17,453 nt of DNA from Ichthyophonus hoferi (GCA_002751075.1 NAOQ01000410.1:43814-61266); one strand, 5' to 3'; positions 9,801 through 16,832 are shown, counted from the first letter of the stretch. The notes: generated from the letters alone by a model not told the origin. A program made the numbers and translations.

Positions 9801-12649
9801 TGAAAAGTGCCCCTCCACTTTGTCACACATAAATGCTTTTTTTTCAAAAAAAAAGGTTGTCTCCATTTTTTGCTCTATCCTTCTCTTTTTTTTCTTATAT
9901 TTTCCCCTTAAATGGTATACATATATACAGTGGTACATTGGAGAGCATGGCAACAACCAGTGGTCCATTAAACGGTGAGATTACAGCAGAATCTGCAGCT
10001 TCAATCCCTGCAGGTATAACAAAGAAATTCTATTGAAAAAAACAAAAAAAAGTTATATAATATTTGCTTCTATTGCCTTTGTAGGTTGAATAAGAATAGT
10101 TAAGAGGGTGATATATCTATTAATTGTCTTAGAAGGGAAAATATGAGTAGCGTATGCTTGTTTTCTTAAGAGTGAGAGGGGATGGGGGGGATAGAAATAT
10201 ACAGCACCCCTCCAGTCTAATCCTAGAGTATACAGTAGATATTGAATAGCAATCAGTATTTTGTTCTAAATCATTAATACTGGTATTACAATATTAATAG
10301 AAACCTTAATCTCCTTTTGGGATTAATTGTCTTTGTCAATTTATTAAATCTTAATTTTGTTTTTCTCTATGTAACTACTTTCTTTTACTAAAGGTATCTA
10401 CAGTACTATTTACACTCCCTAATTGTGCATCCTTTGCGGTACTTGCATCGTTATTAAACCTTACTAACAATAAGTCAGTGAATTGACTTTTGCTGCATAA
10501 AAATCATGCTTGTGCAAGTCACTGTTACTTCGCTTATATGTTAACAAATGGTAAATATATTGATGCATCGTTAACAGGATTTTATAGAAAAAATGCGTTT
10601 TGTAAGACATATACAGCAAGCGAGTTTAAATATTAACAGAATACCCAAGGCCAAAGAACACAATCTAATGAAGTAGAAGAAAATTAATCTGAAGTGGATC
10701 AGTACAAGTTATCTTTAAAAAAACATTCCAGTCTGGTAATAATGCCAGCATCAAGGATAACAGCATAAAACAATGACTACTTTTTAAAATATTTAGTAAA
10801 TATTTTAGATCTGAGTAACAGAGCATCATATATTTGTATTAAGGAGGAAAAGAAGTAAAAGAATATTAGAGAGAGAGAGTAGGGGGATAATTAGAAATAG
10901 AATGGTCTATGCATGCGTGTATCTATAAGTAAGTGTATGTCGCGTGCGAGTGTATGTGCAAGTATTAATACAGCATACATTGAAACAGCTGAAAAACACA
11001 AATATCTTTATTGACATGCATGTCTTTTAAAATTATAGCCAACATTGCTTTTCACTACTTATTTTAACTTAGTTGACAGGAGTTCTAACTAATTCCTGGC
11101 TGCAGATGTTCTAGAGGGATCAGACAGTACAGCCGTTAATAGAGCGTCTCTTACTACAGGAAGCTTTACTAATATGGGAGGGGCATTTAATAATACAGCC
11201 AACAATGCTCAAAATTTAGAGAGTATATCTGACAGTATGCCTCCTACAAGTTCAAAGGCTTCTACAACTATTAATACAATTAAATCAAGTAGTACAAGCG
11301 AGTCATATTTTGCAACAGGATCAGTTATGAAACCTTCTGTTTCTACCAGTGAAATGTTAACTCCTAATACGGAACCAAGTCCTGTCGATGCTACTTCTGA
11401 TGAAATGGGAGCCAATGTCACTACTGCTAGGGTGTATGTTTCTTTTCTTTCTCTTTCCTCGTTTCAATCTTTTAAATATACTAATTCCATACTGCTTGTA
11501 TATTCAAATGAACCTATCTTAAGCTTAAACTGCCTATGCTTAAATTTACTCTAACAACCTTTAGTATGCTTTTCTTTCTTTATATACATGTATCCTAATT
11601 GACTTTAAAAACACATGAAGCTTTTACATTTGTTTTCCTTAAGCCATGACACTTAATAATAAAAAAGTACCAATACAATAAGTTATATTATAAGTACCAG
11701 TACGTTACCGATATTACAGTAAGGTTACTGGCCCAATATTTGTATTTTTAATATTTTTCTTAATTCAATAGAATAATTTCTGTAACTAACACGGTAAGTT
11801 TGCCCCAGTAAAATGACTGATCCATCTACATGGAGACAACTTGAATGGAATATTATAATAGTTGTATCTGTTTTATTAGGCGTCAGTTGTTTGTGGTGTG
11901 TTTGCACAAACTGTATAGCCTGTATATGGAGTCGCCGGACAAAGAAAACTACTCTGGTGACAAACACGTAGGTCCTGTACTTAGTTATCATTTTCTATGC
12001 ATATGTTTATTTTGAGTTTTACCTGTCTATCTTGAGGCTGCTTTTCATAGTCAGCCTGCAATATAACGCCTAGTATTAGATACTCGTCCTCCTTTAATAA
12101 GTACTAAAAATTGCCAAGACATTGAATACTGTCTTAAACTGCATTTATAATCAGTATTTGTTTATAAATTTTATTGTATTATTGAACAGCTATGCACTAG
12201 TACTATATGTCATGACATTTATTCTTCCTATATGTGTGGTATATGTATAATACAATTTACTTCTGTGTTTTACTTGTGTTATTATTACCTTCTCAATTGT
12301 TTTGTTGAATTTATTCTCCGACAAAGATGAAACCAATTCACCATCTTTCTCTAACATCCACCCTGCTGTAACTCCAATTATGTCTTACCTTATCCAATAT
12401 TTCCCTGTCTTTATTTTACTTTATTTTATCTCTCTAAATCTTTACGTTTCTGCTTGTCTTCCATATATCCGGTTTACCTTAATTTACTCCATTGCTTACC
12501 AAGGTTATCTCTTTTTTTTTTTTGTCACTTTTCTTTTCTCTTCCAGTGGTTTTTCCTCTGATGACTCCTATATTTCCTTATTAACTCTTCATATTCCACA
12601 GAATAACTCAGAGACAAAATCCTTCCCAGATGAGGTTGGCTGGGGATAG
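756..12649 (+). CDS. Type I membrane glycoprotein with furin site, mucin-like stalk and Cys-rich anchor (17 exons, 5' partial)
   Basis: Spliced coding region: 756-810, 2135-2287, 2602-2722, 3142-3309, 3445-3524, 3599-3626, 4206-4272, 4818-4938, 6073-6196, 6998-7129, 7809-7911, 8709-8857, 9537-9610, 9931-10013, 11106-11433, 11809-11967, 12547-12649. Every intron is GT-AG and every phase agrees, giving 681 residues to a TAG stop (numbered from the first full codon in the window). Ectodomain 1-417 has 12 cysteines (6, 22, 182, 197, 202, 209, 220, 234, 241, 259, 326, 362), eight of them packed into 182-259. RRKRR at 418-422 is a furin-type site. An acidic segment follows (about 441-455), then a Ser/Thr-rich stalk to about 595, a transmembrane helix about 610-635 with five cysteines, an SRRTKK stop-transfer, and a tail with YISL. 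There are 16 N-X-S/T sequons before the anchor. The start and signal peptide are not seen and presumably lie upstream. Family not recognised; the layout recalls ZP-domain or gamete and adhesion proteins, but I cannot match a domain. Exon structure is solid, function unknown. Confidence 0.85.
811..2134 (+). other. Intron 1 (1324 bases)
   Basis: AT-rich, with no convincing exon in phase 2/2. It contains the GATATAA heptamer array. A good donor (CAG/gtaagt at 1361) has no matching acceptor in the right phase. Confidence 0.6.
1845..1893. repeat. Heptamer tandem repeat GATATAA
   Basis: Six exact GATATAA units followed by GACATAA, with decayed traces to about 1930. It lies 240 bases upstream of exon 2, inside intron 1. 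Confidence 0.9.
2135..2287 (+). CDS. Exon 2
   Basis: The acceptor is tttcacatatag and the donor gtaata; phase 2 in and 2 out. It encodes residues 18-68, with Cys22 and three sequons (N38, N51, N56) in a beta-strand-like pattern. It joins exon 3 through a split Lys69 codon. Confidence 0.82.
2602..2722 (+). CDS. Exon 3
   Basis: The acceptor is catatgtag behind a very long pyrimidine tract; the donor is gtgagt. Phase 2 in, 0 out. It encodes residues 69-109 with sequon N71, a motif NPWDRTRA and the start of the hydrophobic strand region. No cysteines. Confidence 0.87.
2723..3141 (+). other. Intron 3 (419 bases)
   Basis: The last 100 bases are strongly pyrimidine-rich before the ttaccag acceptor. 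Nothing else is seen. Confidence 0.7.
3142..3309 (+). CDS. Exon 4
   Basis: The acceptor is tcctttaccag and the donor gtgaga; phase 0 on both sides. It encodes 56 residues (110-165), rich in Thr, Ile, Tyr and Pro, with sequon N149 and no cysteine, consistent with a beta-sandwich domain. Confidence 0.87.
3445..3524 (+). CDS. Exon 5
   Basis: The acceptor is aacagtttacag and the donor gtgaca; phase 0 in, 2 out. It encodes residues 166-191 with Cys182. The other two frames are closed across this stretch, and the phases agree only if exon 6 is included, which supports both. Confidence 0.72.
3599..3626 (+). CDS. Exon 6, a 28-base small exon
   Basis: The acceptor is ttgttttaatag and the donor gtcagt; phase 2 in, 0 out. 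It encodes Ser192 to Gln201 with Cys197. The intron before it is only 74 bases, the shortest in the gene. Skipping it would break the frame, so its phase fit between exons 5 and 7 is good evidence for it. Confidence 0.72.
3627..4205 (+). other. Intron 6 (579 bases)
   Basis: T-rich last third (about 4035-4165). A 65-residue minus-strand frame at 3770-3967 has no codon bias or splice context and is taken as chance. Confidence 0.65.
4206..4272 (+). CDS. Exon 7, cysteine-dense
   Basis: The acceptor is cttgtatattcag and the donor gtcttt (weak beyond GT, but preceded by CAG). Phase 0 in, 1 out. It encodes residues 202-223 with Cys202, Cys209 and Cys220, the start of the densest cysteine block of the ectodomain. 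Confidence 0.82.
4273..4817 (+). other. Intron 7 (545 bases)
   Basis: T-rich low-complexity sequence that produces chance hydrophobic reading frames. A short open stretch after the acceptor-like ag at 4681-4682 has the wrong phase for exon 7. Confidence 0.65.
4818..4938 (+). CDS. Exon 8, cysteine- and proline-rich
   Basis: The acceptor is ccacattcag and the donor AAG/gtataa; phase 1 in, 2 out. It encodes residues 224-263 with Cys234, Cys241, Cys259 and a PPPP run, then a Thr/Leu strand. The first two bases complete Gly224 with the last base of exon 7. Confidence 0.82.
4939..6072 (+). other. Intron 8 (1134 bases), may hide short exons
   Basis: Mostly T-rich. Two stretches, 5271-5312 and 5626-5640, are bounded by AG and GT and both fit the 2/2 phase of the flanking exons. 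They are not included in the gene model because their lengths make chance plausible. Confidence 0.55.
6073..6196 (+). CDS. Exon 9
   Basis: The acceptor is attttttgcag and the donor gtatgc; phase 2 in, 0 out. It encodes residues 264-305, starting with a Thr-rich linker with sequon N268 and ending in a hydrophobic strand FFRITLAMINP. Confidence 0.85.
6197..6997 (+). other. Intron 9 (801 bases)
   Basis: Around 6320-6470 and 6640-6740 the composition is a little richer in GC, perhaps decayed transposon sequence. No protein homology is recognised on either strand. Confidence 0.5.
6998..7129 (+). CDS. Exon 10
   Basis: The acceptor is ggtccttccag and the donor CAG/gtacgg; phase 0 on both sides. 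It encodes 44 residues (306-349) with sequons N311 and N344 and Cys326 in the context VGKCRTRW. Symmetric, so skipping would keep the frame. Confidence 0.87.
7130..7808 (+). other. Intron 10 (679 bases), with a possible cassette exon
   Basis: The 5' half is T-rich and the 3' half (about 7490-7770) purine-rich. An 81-base open stretch at 7683-7763 between AG and GT keeps phase 0/0 and could be a cassette exon; its predicted peptide is charged and helical, unlike its neighbours. Confidence 0.5.
7809..7911 (+). CDS. Exon 11
   Basis: The acceptor is tttttatttctag and the donor gtaagt; phase 0 in, 1 out. It encodes residues 350-383 with Cys362 and three sequons (N359, N369, N373), and ends the ectodomain's beta-rich part. 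A second possible donor, GAG/gtaacc at 7898, would give phase 0 and not fit exon 12. Confidence 0.87.
7912..8708 (+). other. Intron 11 (797 bases)
   Basis: No further exon or repeat is recognised. It becomes pyrimidine-rich over the last 120 bases. Confidence 0.6.
8709..8857 (+). CDS. Exon 12 with the furin-type site
   Basis: The acceptor is tatcattcag and the donor gtaagt; phase 1 in, 0 out. It encodes residues 384-433: a Thr/Ser linker with sequon N405, then KPRRKRRD, a consensus for furin-like proprotein convertases, then sequon N430. Such a site acts in the secretory pathway, as expected for a secreted or membrane precursor. Confidence 0.88.
8858..9536 (+). other. Intron 12 (679 bases)
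   Basis: Very T-rich from about 9000 to 9300 with tatt/tata runs. The 95-residue hydrophobic frame at 9168-9455 reflects this composition and is not a gene. Confidence 0.65.
9537..9610 (+). CDS. Exon 13, acidic segment
   Basis: The acceptor is ttttcttag and the donor gtaagt; phase 0 in, 2 out. It encodes residues 434-457, with acidic residues alternating with Leu and Ile (DIDLDLLDELVDID). No hydrophobic fusion-peptide-like stretch follows the cleavage site. Confidence 0.86.
9611..9930 (+). other. Intron 13 (320 bases)
   Basis: A-rich 5' half and T-rich 3' half. The strand asymmetry yields overlapping frames on both strands (9600-10036), all judged chance. Confidence 0.65.
9931..10013 (+). 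CDS. Exon 14, stalk
   Basis: The acceptor is catatatacag and the donor CAG/gtataa; phase 2 in, 1 out. It encodes residues 458-485, small polar residues of the stalk. An internal donor at 9975 (gtgaga) is in the same phase and would shorten the exon by exactly 13 codons. Confidence 0.82.
10014..11105 (+). other. Intron 14 (1092 bases)
   Basis: Contains a short GA run (about 10869-10880) and an alternating purine-pyrimidine stretch (about 10912-10965, gtgtat/gcgtgcg). No exon recognised. Confidence 0.6.
11106..11433 (+). CDS. Exon 15, Ser/Thr-rich mucin-like stalk
   Basis: The acceptor is cctggctgcag and the donor gtatgt; phase 1 in, 2 out. The longest exon (328 bases) encodes residues 486-594, rich in Ser, Thr, Asn and Pro, with no cysteine and sequons N514 and N589. 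This composition is typical of an O-glycosylated extended stalk. A GT two bases upstream is also possible as donor but gives a phase that does not fit exon 16. Confidence 0.85.
11434..11808 (+). other. Intron 15 (375 bases) with a second acceptor
   Basis: A second AG (attcaatag, ending at 11771) lies 37 bases before the acceptor used in the model. Its use would keep the entry frame, add 13 codons and reach a stop before the membrane helix. Confidence 0.55.
11809..11967 (+). CDS. Exon 16, transmembrane anchor
   Basis: The acceptor is gtttgccccag and the donor gtaggt; phase 2 on both sides, 159 bases. It encodes residues 595-647: a membrane-proximal segment with two Trp, a helix at about 610-635 with cysteines 622, 625, 627, 630 and 633, then SRRTKK. 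The cysteines lie towards the cytoplasmic half, where S-acylation is common. The ATG inside (Met597) is not a start; the frame is open through the junction. Confidence 0.87.
11968..12546 (+). other. Intron 16 (579 bases)
   Basis: The last 250 bases are a long pyrimidine-rich tract ending in tcttttctcttccag, giving the best acceptor of the gene. The open frame 12302-12649 is only partly coding: its last 34 codons belong to exon 17. Confidence 0.7.
12547..12649 (+). CDS. Exon 17, cytoplasmic tail and stop
   Basis: The acceptor is cttttctcttccag; phase 2 in. It encodes residues 648-681, Ser/Asp-rich, with YISL at 656-659 matching the YxxPhi clathrin-adaptor sorting motif, and a TAG stop at 12647. 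The acidic SSDDS just before the tyrosine could be a phosphorylation site (inference). Confidence 0.85.
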
Positions 12650-12880
12650 TCGGCAGAGCTTGTACAGCAACTATTAGTGGCCATACTCACTATTACATCA
12701 TTGCCAATGAGGCATAAATATTTCAAAATTCCATAATATAATGACGGGCATATATTGTACAAAATATGTACCTATGCTATAATTTAACAGACTTTTAACA
12801 CACTTAAGATATTATACTCACCTACAACAACTTAGGTTTAGCATAAATTACCCTCTTTCCCACTAGATTACATTGTGTCA

Positions 12881-12886
12881 AATAAA
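12881..12886 (+). promoter_or_regulatory. Probable polyadenylation signal
   Basis: AATAAA lies 232 bases after the stop codon, the first perfect hexamer on this strand downstream of the gene. It would give a 3' UTR of about 250 bases. Confidence 0.55.
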
Positions 12887-13243
12887 GACCCGCATTGAAC
12901 AAGAAATTGCTCATGTTTTCCTTTTGACTTACCTAATATTATATTATATATTTCTCTAGACCAGCATTTTCTGCAAATATATTGGGATGCTTGCAATTTA
13001 TTGTGAATTGTATGATGTTCAGTATTATAATCACAAATATATATTTTAATGTTGTACCTGGCTAGTAATTTCAGCATATGTGAAACAGTAAAACCTCTAA
13101 CTTCCCACTGCAATTGTTATGGTTGATGATAAAGATCTAGAATATACCTTTTATGCCATATTGAAATTATATAGTAGTGTTATCTAATGGTAAAAATTAA
13201 AGTTCCTTATTCTGTGGCTACTAGTGCGTCTCATCTATACCAT
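12887..13243. other. AT-rich spacer
   Basis: Between the polyadenylation signal and the minus-strand candidate. An 81-codon minus frame at 12868-13113 overlaps it but has no supporting context. Confidence 0.6.
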
Positions 13244-13344
13244 TTATTTTAAATTTCTTTTATGAGGCCAAAGCAGGAAACAGCAACAACTGGATTCGAA
13301 ACATTCCTCTTTGATCTGAGTAGCACTAGTGGAATCATTATCTA
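13244..13344 (-). CDS. Possible terminal exon of a convergent gene with a Cys-rich tail
   Basis: On the minus strand an acceptor-like ctgaactctcag is followed (phase 1) by an open frame of about 33 codons that ends in TAA, with AATAAA overlapping the stop. The predicted tail is hydrophilic (DNDSTSATQIKEE), then FESSCCCFLLWPHKR, a cysteine cluster beside hydrophobic and basic residues as in S-acylated membrane tails. GC content is higher than in the neighbours. No upstream exon of this gene was found and no family is recognised, so this may be chance or a decayed transposon piece. Confidence 0.25.
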
Positions 13345-13898
13345 CTGAGAGTTCAGACGCAGTAAAGCAGTTGATTAAACTGGTATAGCATGTATTGGTA
13401 GATAAAGTACACTTAATATTTACTCGTTTTAAGTTGATTCTATATATATATTTCTCTCTGAAGACCAAAAAATAGAGCAGTTCAAAGTTAAAGGCCATAT
13501 ACTTTACTATATGTTTTAATTCTGTTAGTTGCTGCAGTAATTTGATTTTAAAAATGAATGCCTATACTTATAATATAATATATGATTCAAGATATATATC
13601 TTCTTATTAACCATTCCTATAGTCCAAGGTTGATCATTCTCTTGTCTTCATATTGCATGATACAGAAGCTAGATAGGATACTACCATTACTGTCATATGT
13701 TGTTTCCCATAGACTGACTAGGTATCCCTGTTTTTGAGTTATTAGGTAATTATTACTTAAAGGGGGGCCAATTATGAGTAAAGCCCATCATTGTTAATAA
13801 TTGGTCTTCTTTTAAATAATAAGGTATTTAAGGATCCAGCTGATCTAGATCCAGTGGATTGAATTAGATGGCTGGTGCCACAATCTCTAGAACAAAGA

Positions 13899-13924
13899 TT
13901 TAGATAGTGATGGAACTATCTAAA
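13899..13924. repeat. Perfect inverted repeat (hairpin 1)
   Basis: TTTAGATAGT pairs with ACTATCTAAA around a six-base loop. The stem is 10 bases without mismatch. Confidence 0.85.
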
Positions 13925-13934
13925 GAGCTAGATC

Positions 13935-13959
13935 ACAGATAATTAAGTAAATTATCTGT
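13935..13959. repeat. Perfect inverted repeat (hairpin 2)
   Basis: ACAGATAATT pairs with AATTATCTGT around a five-base loop, 10 bases after hairpin 1. The stem sequences differ from those of hairpin 1 apart from an AGATA core. Confidence 0.85.
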
Positions 13960-14616
13960 CACAGGGTTATTGACCCAGCATGCTTTCACTGTGTGTACAG
14001 TCAATGTCTATTTGTTTATATTTTTCTCTCAAGAATGGGAGATATTTCTATGAAACCTTGGGTAAAGCCCTGCAACCCCTGTCTTCTCATGATGTTCACA
14101 GGTCTCAATGAAACCTCAAATTTTGATGAGTGGTAGGATTATTTTTAATGGTCGTTATCCCATTATGGCTTGGGCAATTTGCTTCAGGTTGCTCCTTCCA
14201 AGAATCATGTAGTACTGGCTCAATTAGTATGGGGCAGTCCAAGGAGAAACTGTTTGCTAGGAGTATGATGTTGGCTTCTCCTCCAAAGGTAGTAAAAGTA
14301 ATTTGCTTTATCACCATAAACACCAGTGTATACTGAATGGTCAACCAGGTATGTATAGAGCAGGATGTCTATGCTGGTGAAAGGTTGTACTCTCTCATTG
14401 CTGATTGCTAGAATGACTACTTCCATTTAGATACTGAGCCTGCATAGTCACACATATAGCATATAATGACCACACAGGCAGAGATCAGGTTGTTGGGTGT
14501 TACCCCCTATTCCATGAAGGGAATATATCCATATTTTGATGGTAGTCTGAGCAGTGCCATGATACACTACCCATGCCATTACTTACGATGTAGCTAACCA
14601 GAGTTCTGATGACCTG

Positions 14617-14853
14617 TTGCCTTTTCTCCAGCATACTCTTGCCTGGAAAAAGTTTTCTCAGATGAAGGGGGGTCCCCGTGCAGAAACCATCATGGCTGTG
14701 GCACTTTTGGCTTTTGGGTTGAGGAAGCCACAGTATGAGGGGGTGCATATCCACAACAGAATGGTATGTTTTGTATGCTGTGCACCTGACACAGGGTTTT
14801 TGAATGCCCTGTATATGCTGAGGAGACAGGGAGACATAACTCCAGGCATATGA
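14617..14853 (+). pseudogene. Copia gag remnant, nucleocapsid-like
   Basis: A reading frame rich in non-AT codons contains a segment resembling a degenerate CX2C zinc knuckle (CFVC) where Copia Gag ends, upstream of the protease. The match is weak and rests on position. Fossil. Confidence 0.35.
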
Positions 14854-15084
14854 GACCTCCACTCACTTGACCCCCTTCCTACTGCAGGCACAGGCTCATG
14901 ACGAACCATGACACAAGGGACTGTGCTAACTACAAGGGTGGTCAAGCAACCTACAGGACTGGTGGGATGGGGCAGGTTTCAGGAGCAGATGGCAGTAAAC
15001 CTGGCATCTTTCCCTGTGCTCATTACGCCTAGGGATGGCGAGCAGGCAGCTGCAAACTTGTCTTTGGGGTCTTTAGGAGACCTA

Positions 15085-15249
15085 TTATTAACGTTTAAAG
15101 ACTTGTTAATATATTTTCGTGTACTTCATGACACAGGGGCAACCTGGAATATCACACATAATCTGGATTGTTTTATTCCTCAAGTTATTTTGCTTTGTAA
15201 TGTTGACAATAGGTGGAGTAAGACTAGTACTAGTACTGCTTTATTTTAA
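15085..15249 (+). pseudogene. Copia protease remnant
   Basis: The sequence around 15128-15165 reads LHDTGATWNIT, matching the aspartic protease active-site signature DTGAT followed by a short H/N-I-T as in Ty1/Copia Pol. Fossil of a retroviral-type protease that would have matured the polyprotein. Confidence 0.65.
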
Positions 15250-15399
15250 GGTTCTGCCATTTTTTCTTTTCATAGGGACTTTGAAAGCATAATAATGCCA
15301 GATGTTTATCTTGTTTCTAAGTATGTCATAGACTTAGTCAGTTTTCATTCATTCATGTGGATGGGCCTTGACTCTATGATTTGTGGTAATCAACAATGC

Positions 15400-16135
15400 C
15401 CAGTTGAATTTCAAGTGACTTTGAGTCCAGTAGCATCTCTTACCAGTACCTGCATGGTTCTTTCTCTGGCAGCAAATTTAGGGCTGCACATCCTTCAAAC
15501 TGATACTGCACAAGCGTTTCCAATGGTCACCTCTAATCTCCTATGTATTGTCACCAACCAAAGGGTTTTGTAGATTCGTATTTTTATTGCCAAGTCTAGA
15601 AACTGTCTAAGTCACTATATGAACTTTGGGAATTATCTTTGGTATGGCATATAACTTTATCCATATTCCTAAAATCTTTGAGATTGTACTGAACTCACAT
15701 TGACGCCTGTGTTTTCACTTGTTGTGAGTGGGGCCCCATTATGATTGTTTGCCTTTATGTGGATGGATGATTCCCTTTGCTTAACCAAAAGCAAACAAGA
15801 TGAGATTAATTTTATGACAGTGCTATGTCAGCAATATCGGATGATGGTCATGGGCACTCCTTTGTCATACTTTGGTCTTTCAGTTTCTTGTCGTTTTGAT
15901 AGCTTCATTGCAGTTCATATGGGCTCATTCTTCCAATCAATGGCCAATAAATTTGTTGGGGTAGAGTTGCCAAAAAGTCCAATTCATTTTCTTATGCCAG
16001 AGTTTGTACCATGATATAGGAAATTGGCTCTTCCATTAGCTGATAAGACTGCTTATATGGCAGGTTTGGGTATGCTACTGTGGTTTATGTGGTATGCTAG
16101 GCCAGACTTGATGTACTACTATACAGTGTTCTCAA
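15400..16135 (+). pseudogene. Copia reverse transcriptase remnant
   Basis: The order of motifs is that of Copia RT: a LGLHILQTDTAQAF segment (the D-x-x-x-AF motif A), then a DDSLCLTKS segment in the place of the catalytic YVDD region, a YFGLSVS segment (LG.l.yFLGi region), and an ARPDL segment (TRPDI region) before RNase H. Fossil, with several breaks. Confidence 0.8.
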
Positions 16136-16169
16136 CAGATTCACCAAACAGCCCCATGAGAGACATATA

Positions 16170-16740
16170 CAATTAATGAGACATGTTTTTGCATACATCA
16201 TAGATAACCCTGATCTCGGCATTGTGTATAAGCTGGGGTATCCAGTCCTTGAATCTGACTCTGAATCTAACTTTATGGGTTCTTTCAAACACCTTGAGTC
16301 AACTCCAGGCTACGTGGCTTTAATCAATAATGTCATAATCATGTGGAGGAGCCACATGCAAGCTCTTCATGCCATGTATTCCGCCAAGGTTGAGTTCATT
16401 GCATTGGCTGAAGCAGGTTTAGGGTCAATGTTGATTGCAGGTCTTTTGGAGGGCTTTGGAATTTCAAACCAATTTCCTACTCGCATTATTGCTGACAAGT
16501 CCTCCATCATCATGACTGAGGCCATTACTCTTGGGATTCAAACTAAACACATTGCATTATGACAATGTTACACAAAACCAAATGTAGCAAGTGGTGAAAT
16601 CATGTTAGACTATGTTAATACTGCATTCAATGTCACTGACTTCTGCACAAAAGTTTTGACTGGAGCAAGTTGGAGGAACGCTCTGAAGTTGTGTGGATTG
16701 GTGGACTGTGCTTCTCATGGAACTGAAAAGGCTCTGTAAT
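16170..16740 (+). pseudogene. Copia RNase H remnant, first copy
   Basis: It reads as the Copia RNase H domain: a DNPDLG connection, an S-x-x-x-F-M-G segment at the DADWAG position, a YSAKVEFIALAEA segment (S.EAEY.Al), a DKSS segment and TKHIAL (RTKHIDI). The C-terminal part holds the NVTDFCTKVL segment (ADILTK). Fossil. Confidence 0.8.
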
Positions 16741-16753
16741 GAAGTAAACATAC

Positions 16754-16774
16754 GGAAACATTCTAGATGTTTCC
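16754..16774. repeat. Inverted repeat after the first RNase H copy
   Basis: GGAAACAT and ATGTTTCC form an 8-base stem with a five-base loop. It lies in the 3' untranslated part of the first element. Confidence 0.7.
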
Positions 16775-16832
16775 TAGGACACAATATATGTTTATGGTTC
16801 AAACTAGCAGTTGATAACAGTTTCAGAGGGGG

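Larger units (their letters stand above)
13380..14040. other. AT-rich spacer with hairpins
   Basis: No gene is seen. It carries the two adjacent inverted repeats at 13899-13959 and a direct repeat gatccag (about 13835-13857). It may include the 5' edge of the retroelement, but no LTR could be recognised. Confidence 0.5.
14040..16832 (+). mobile_element. Old, broken Ty1/Copia LTR retrotransposon (internal part)
   Basis: From about 14040 the base composition shifts to higher GC and several stretches match Copia Pol in the right order: a nucleocapsid-like knuckle, protease with an LxDTGAT-type site, reverse transcriptase, and RNase H. No integrase segment or 5' LTR is recognised, and the 5' limit is only estimated from composition. 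The element is broken in many places (of the order of ten) and looks old. All parts are plus strand, the same orientation as the glycoprotein gene. Confidence 0.8.

Noticed and set aside
756-12649. Glycoprotein as a captured viral envelope gene
   Set aside because: The furin site and glycosylation recall envelopes, but the gene has at least 17 exons, no fusion peptide after the site, no flanking viral parts in step with it, and no recognised viral family; a host gene is the simpler reading.
14500-14945. Minus-strand frames over the retroelement
   Set aside because: They are antisense shadows of the fossil gag region, with no family resemblance.
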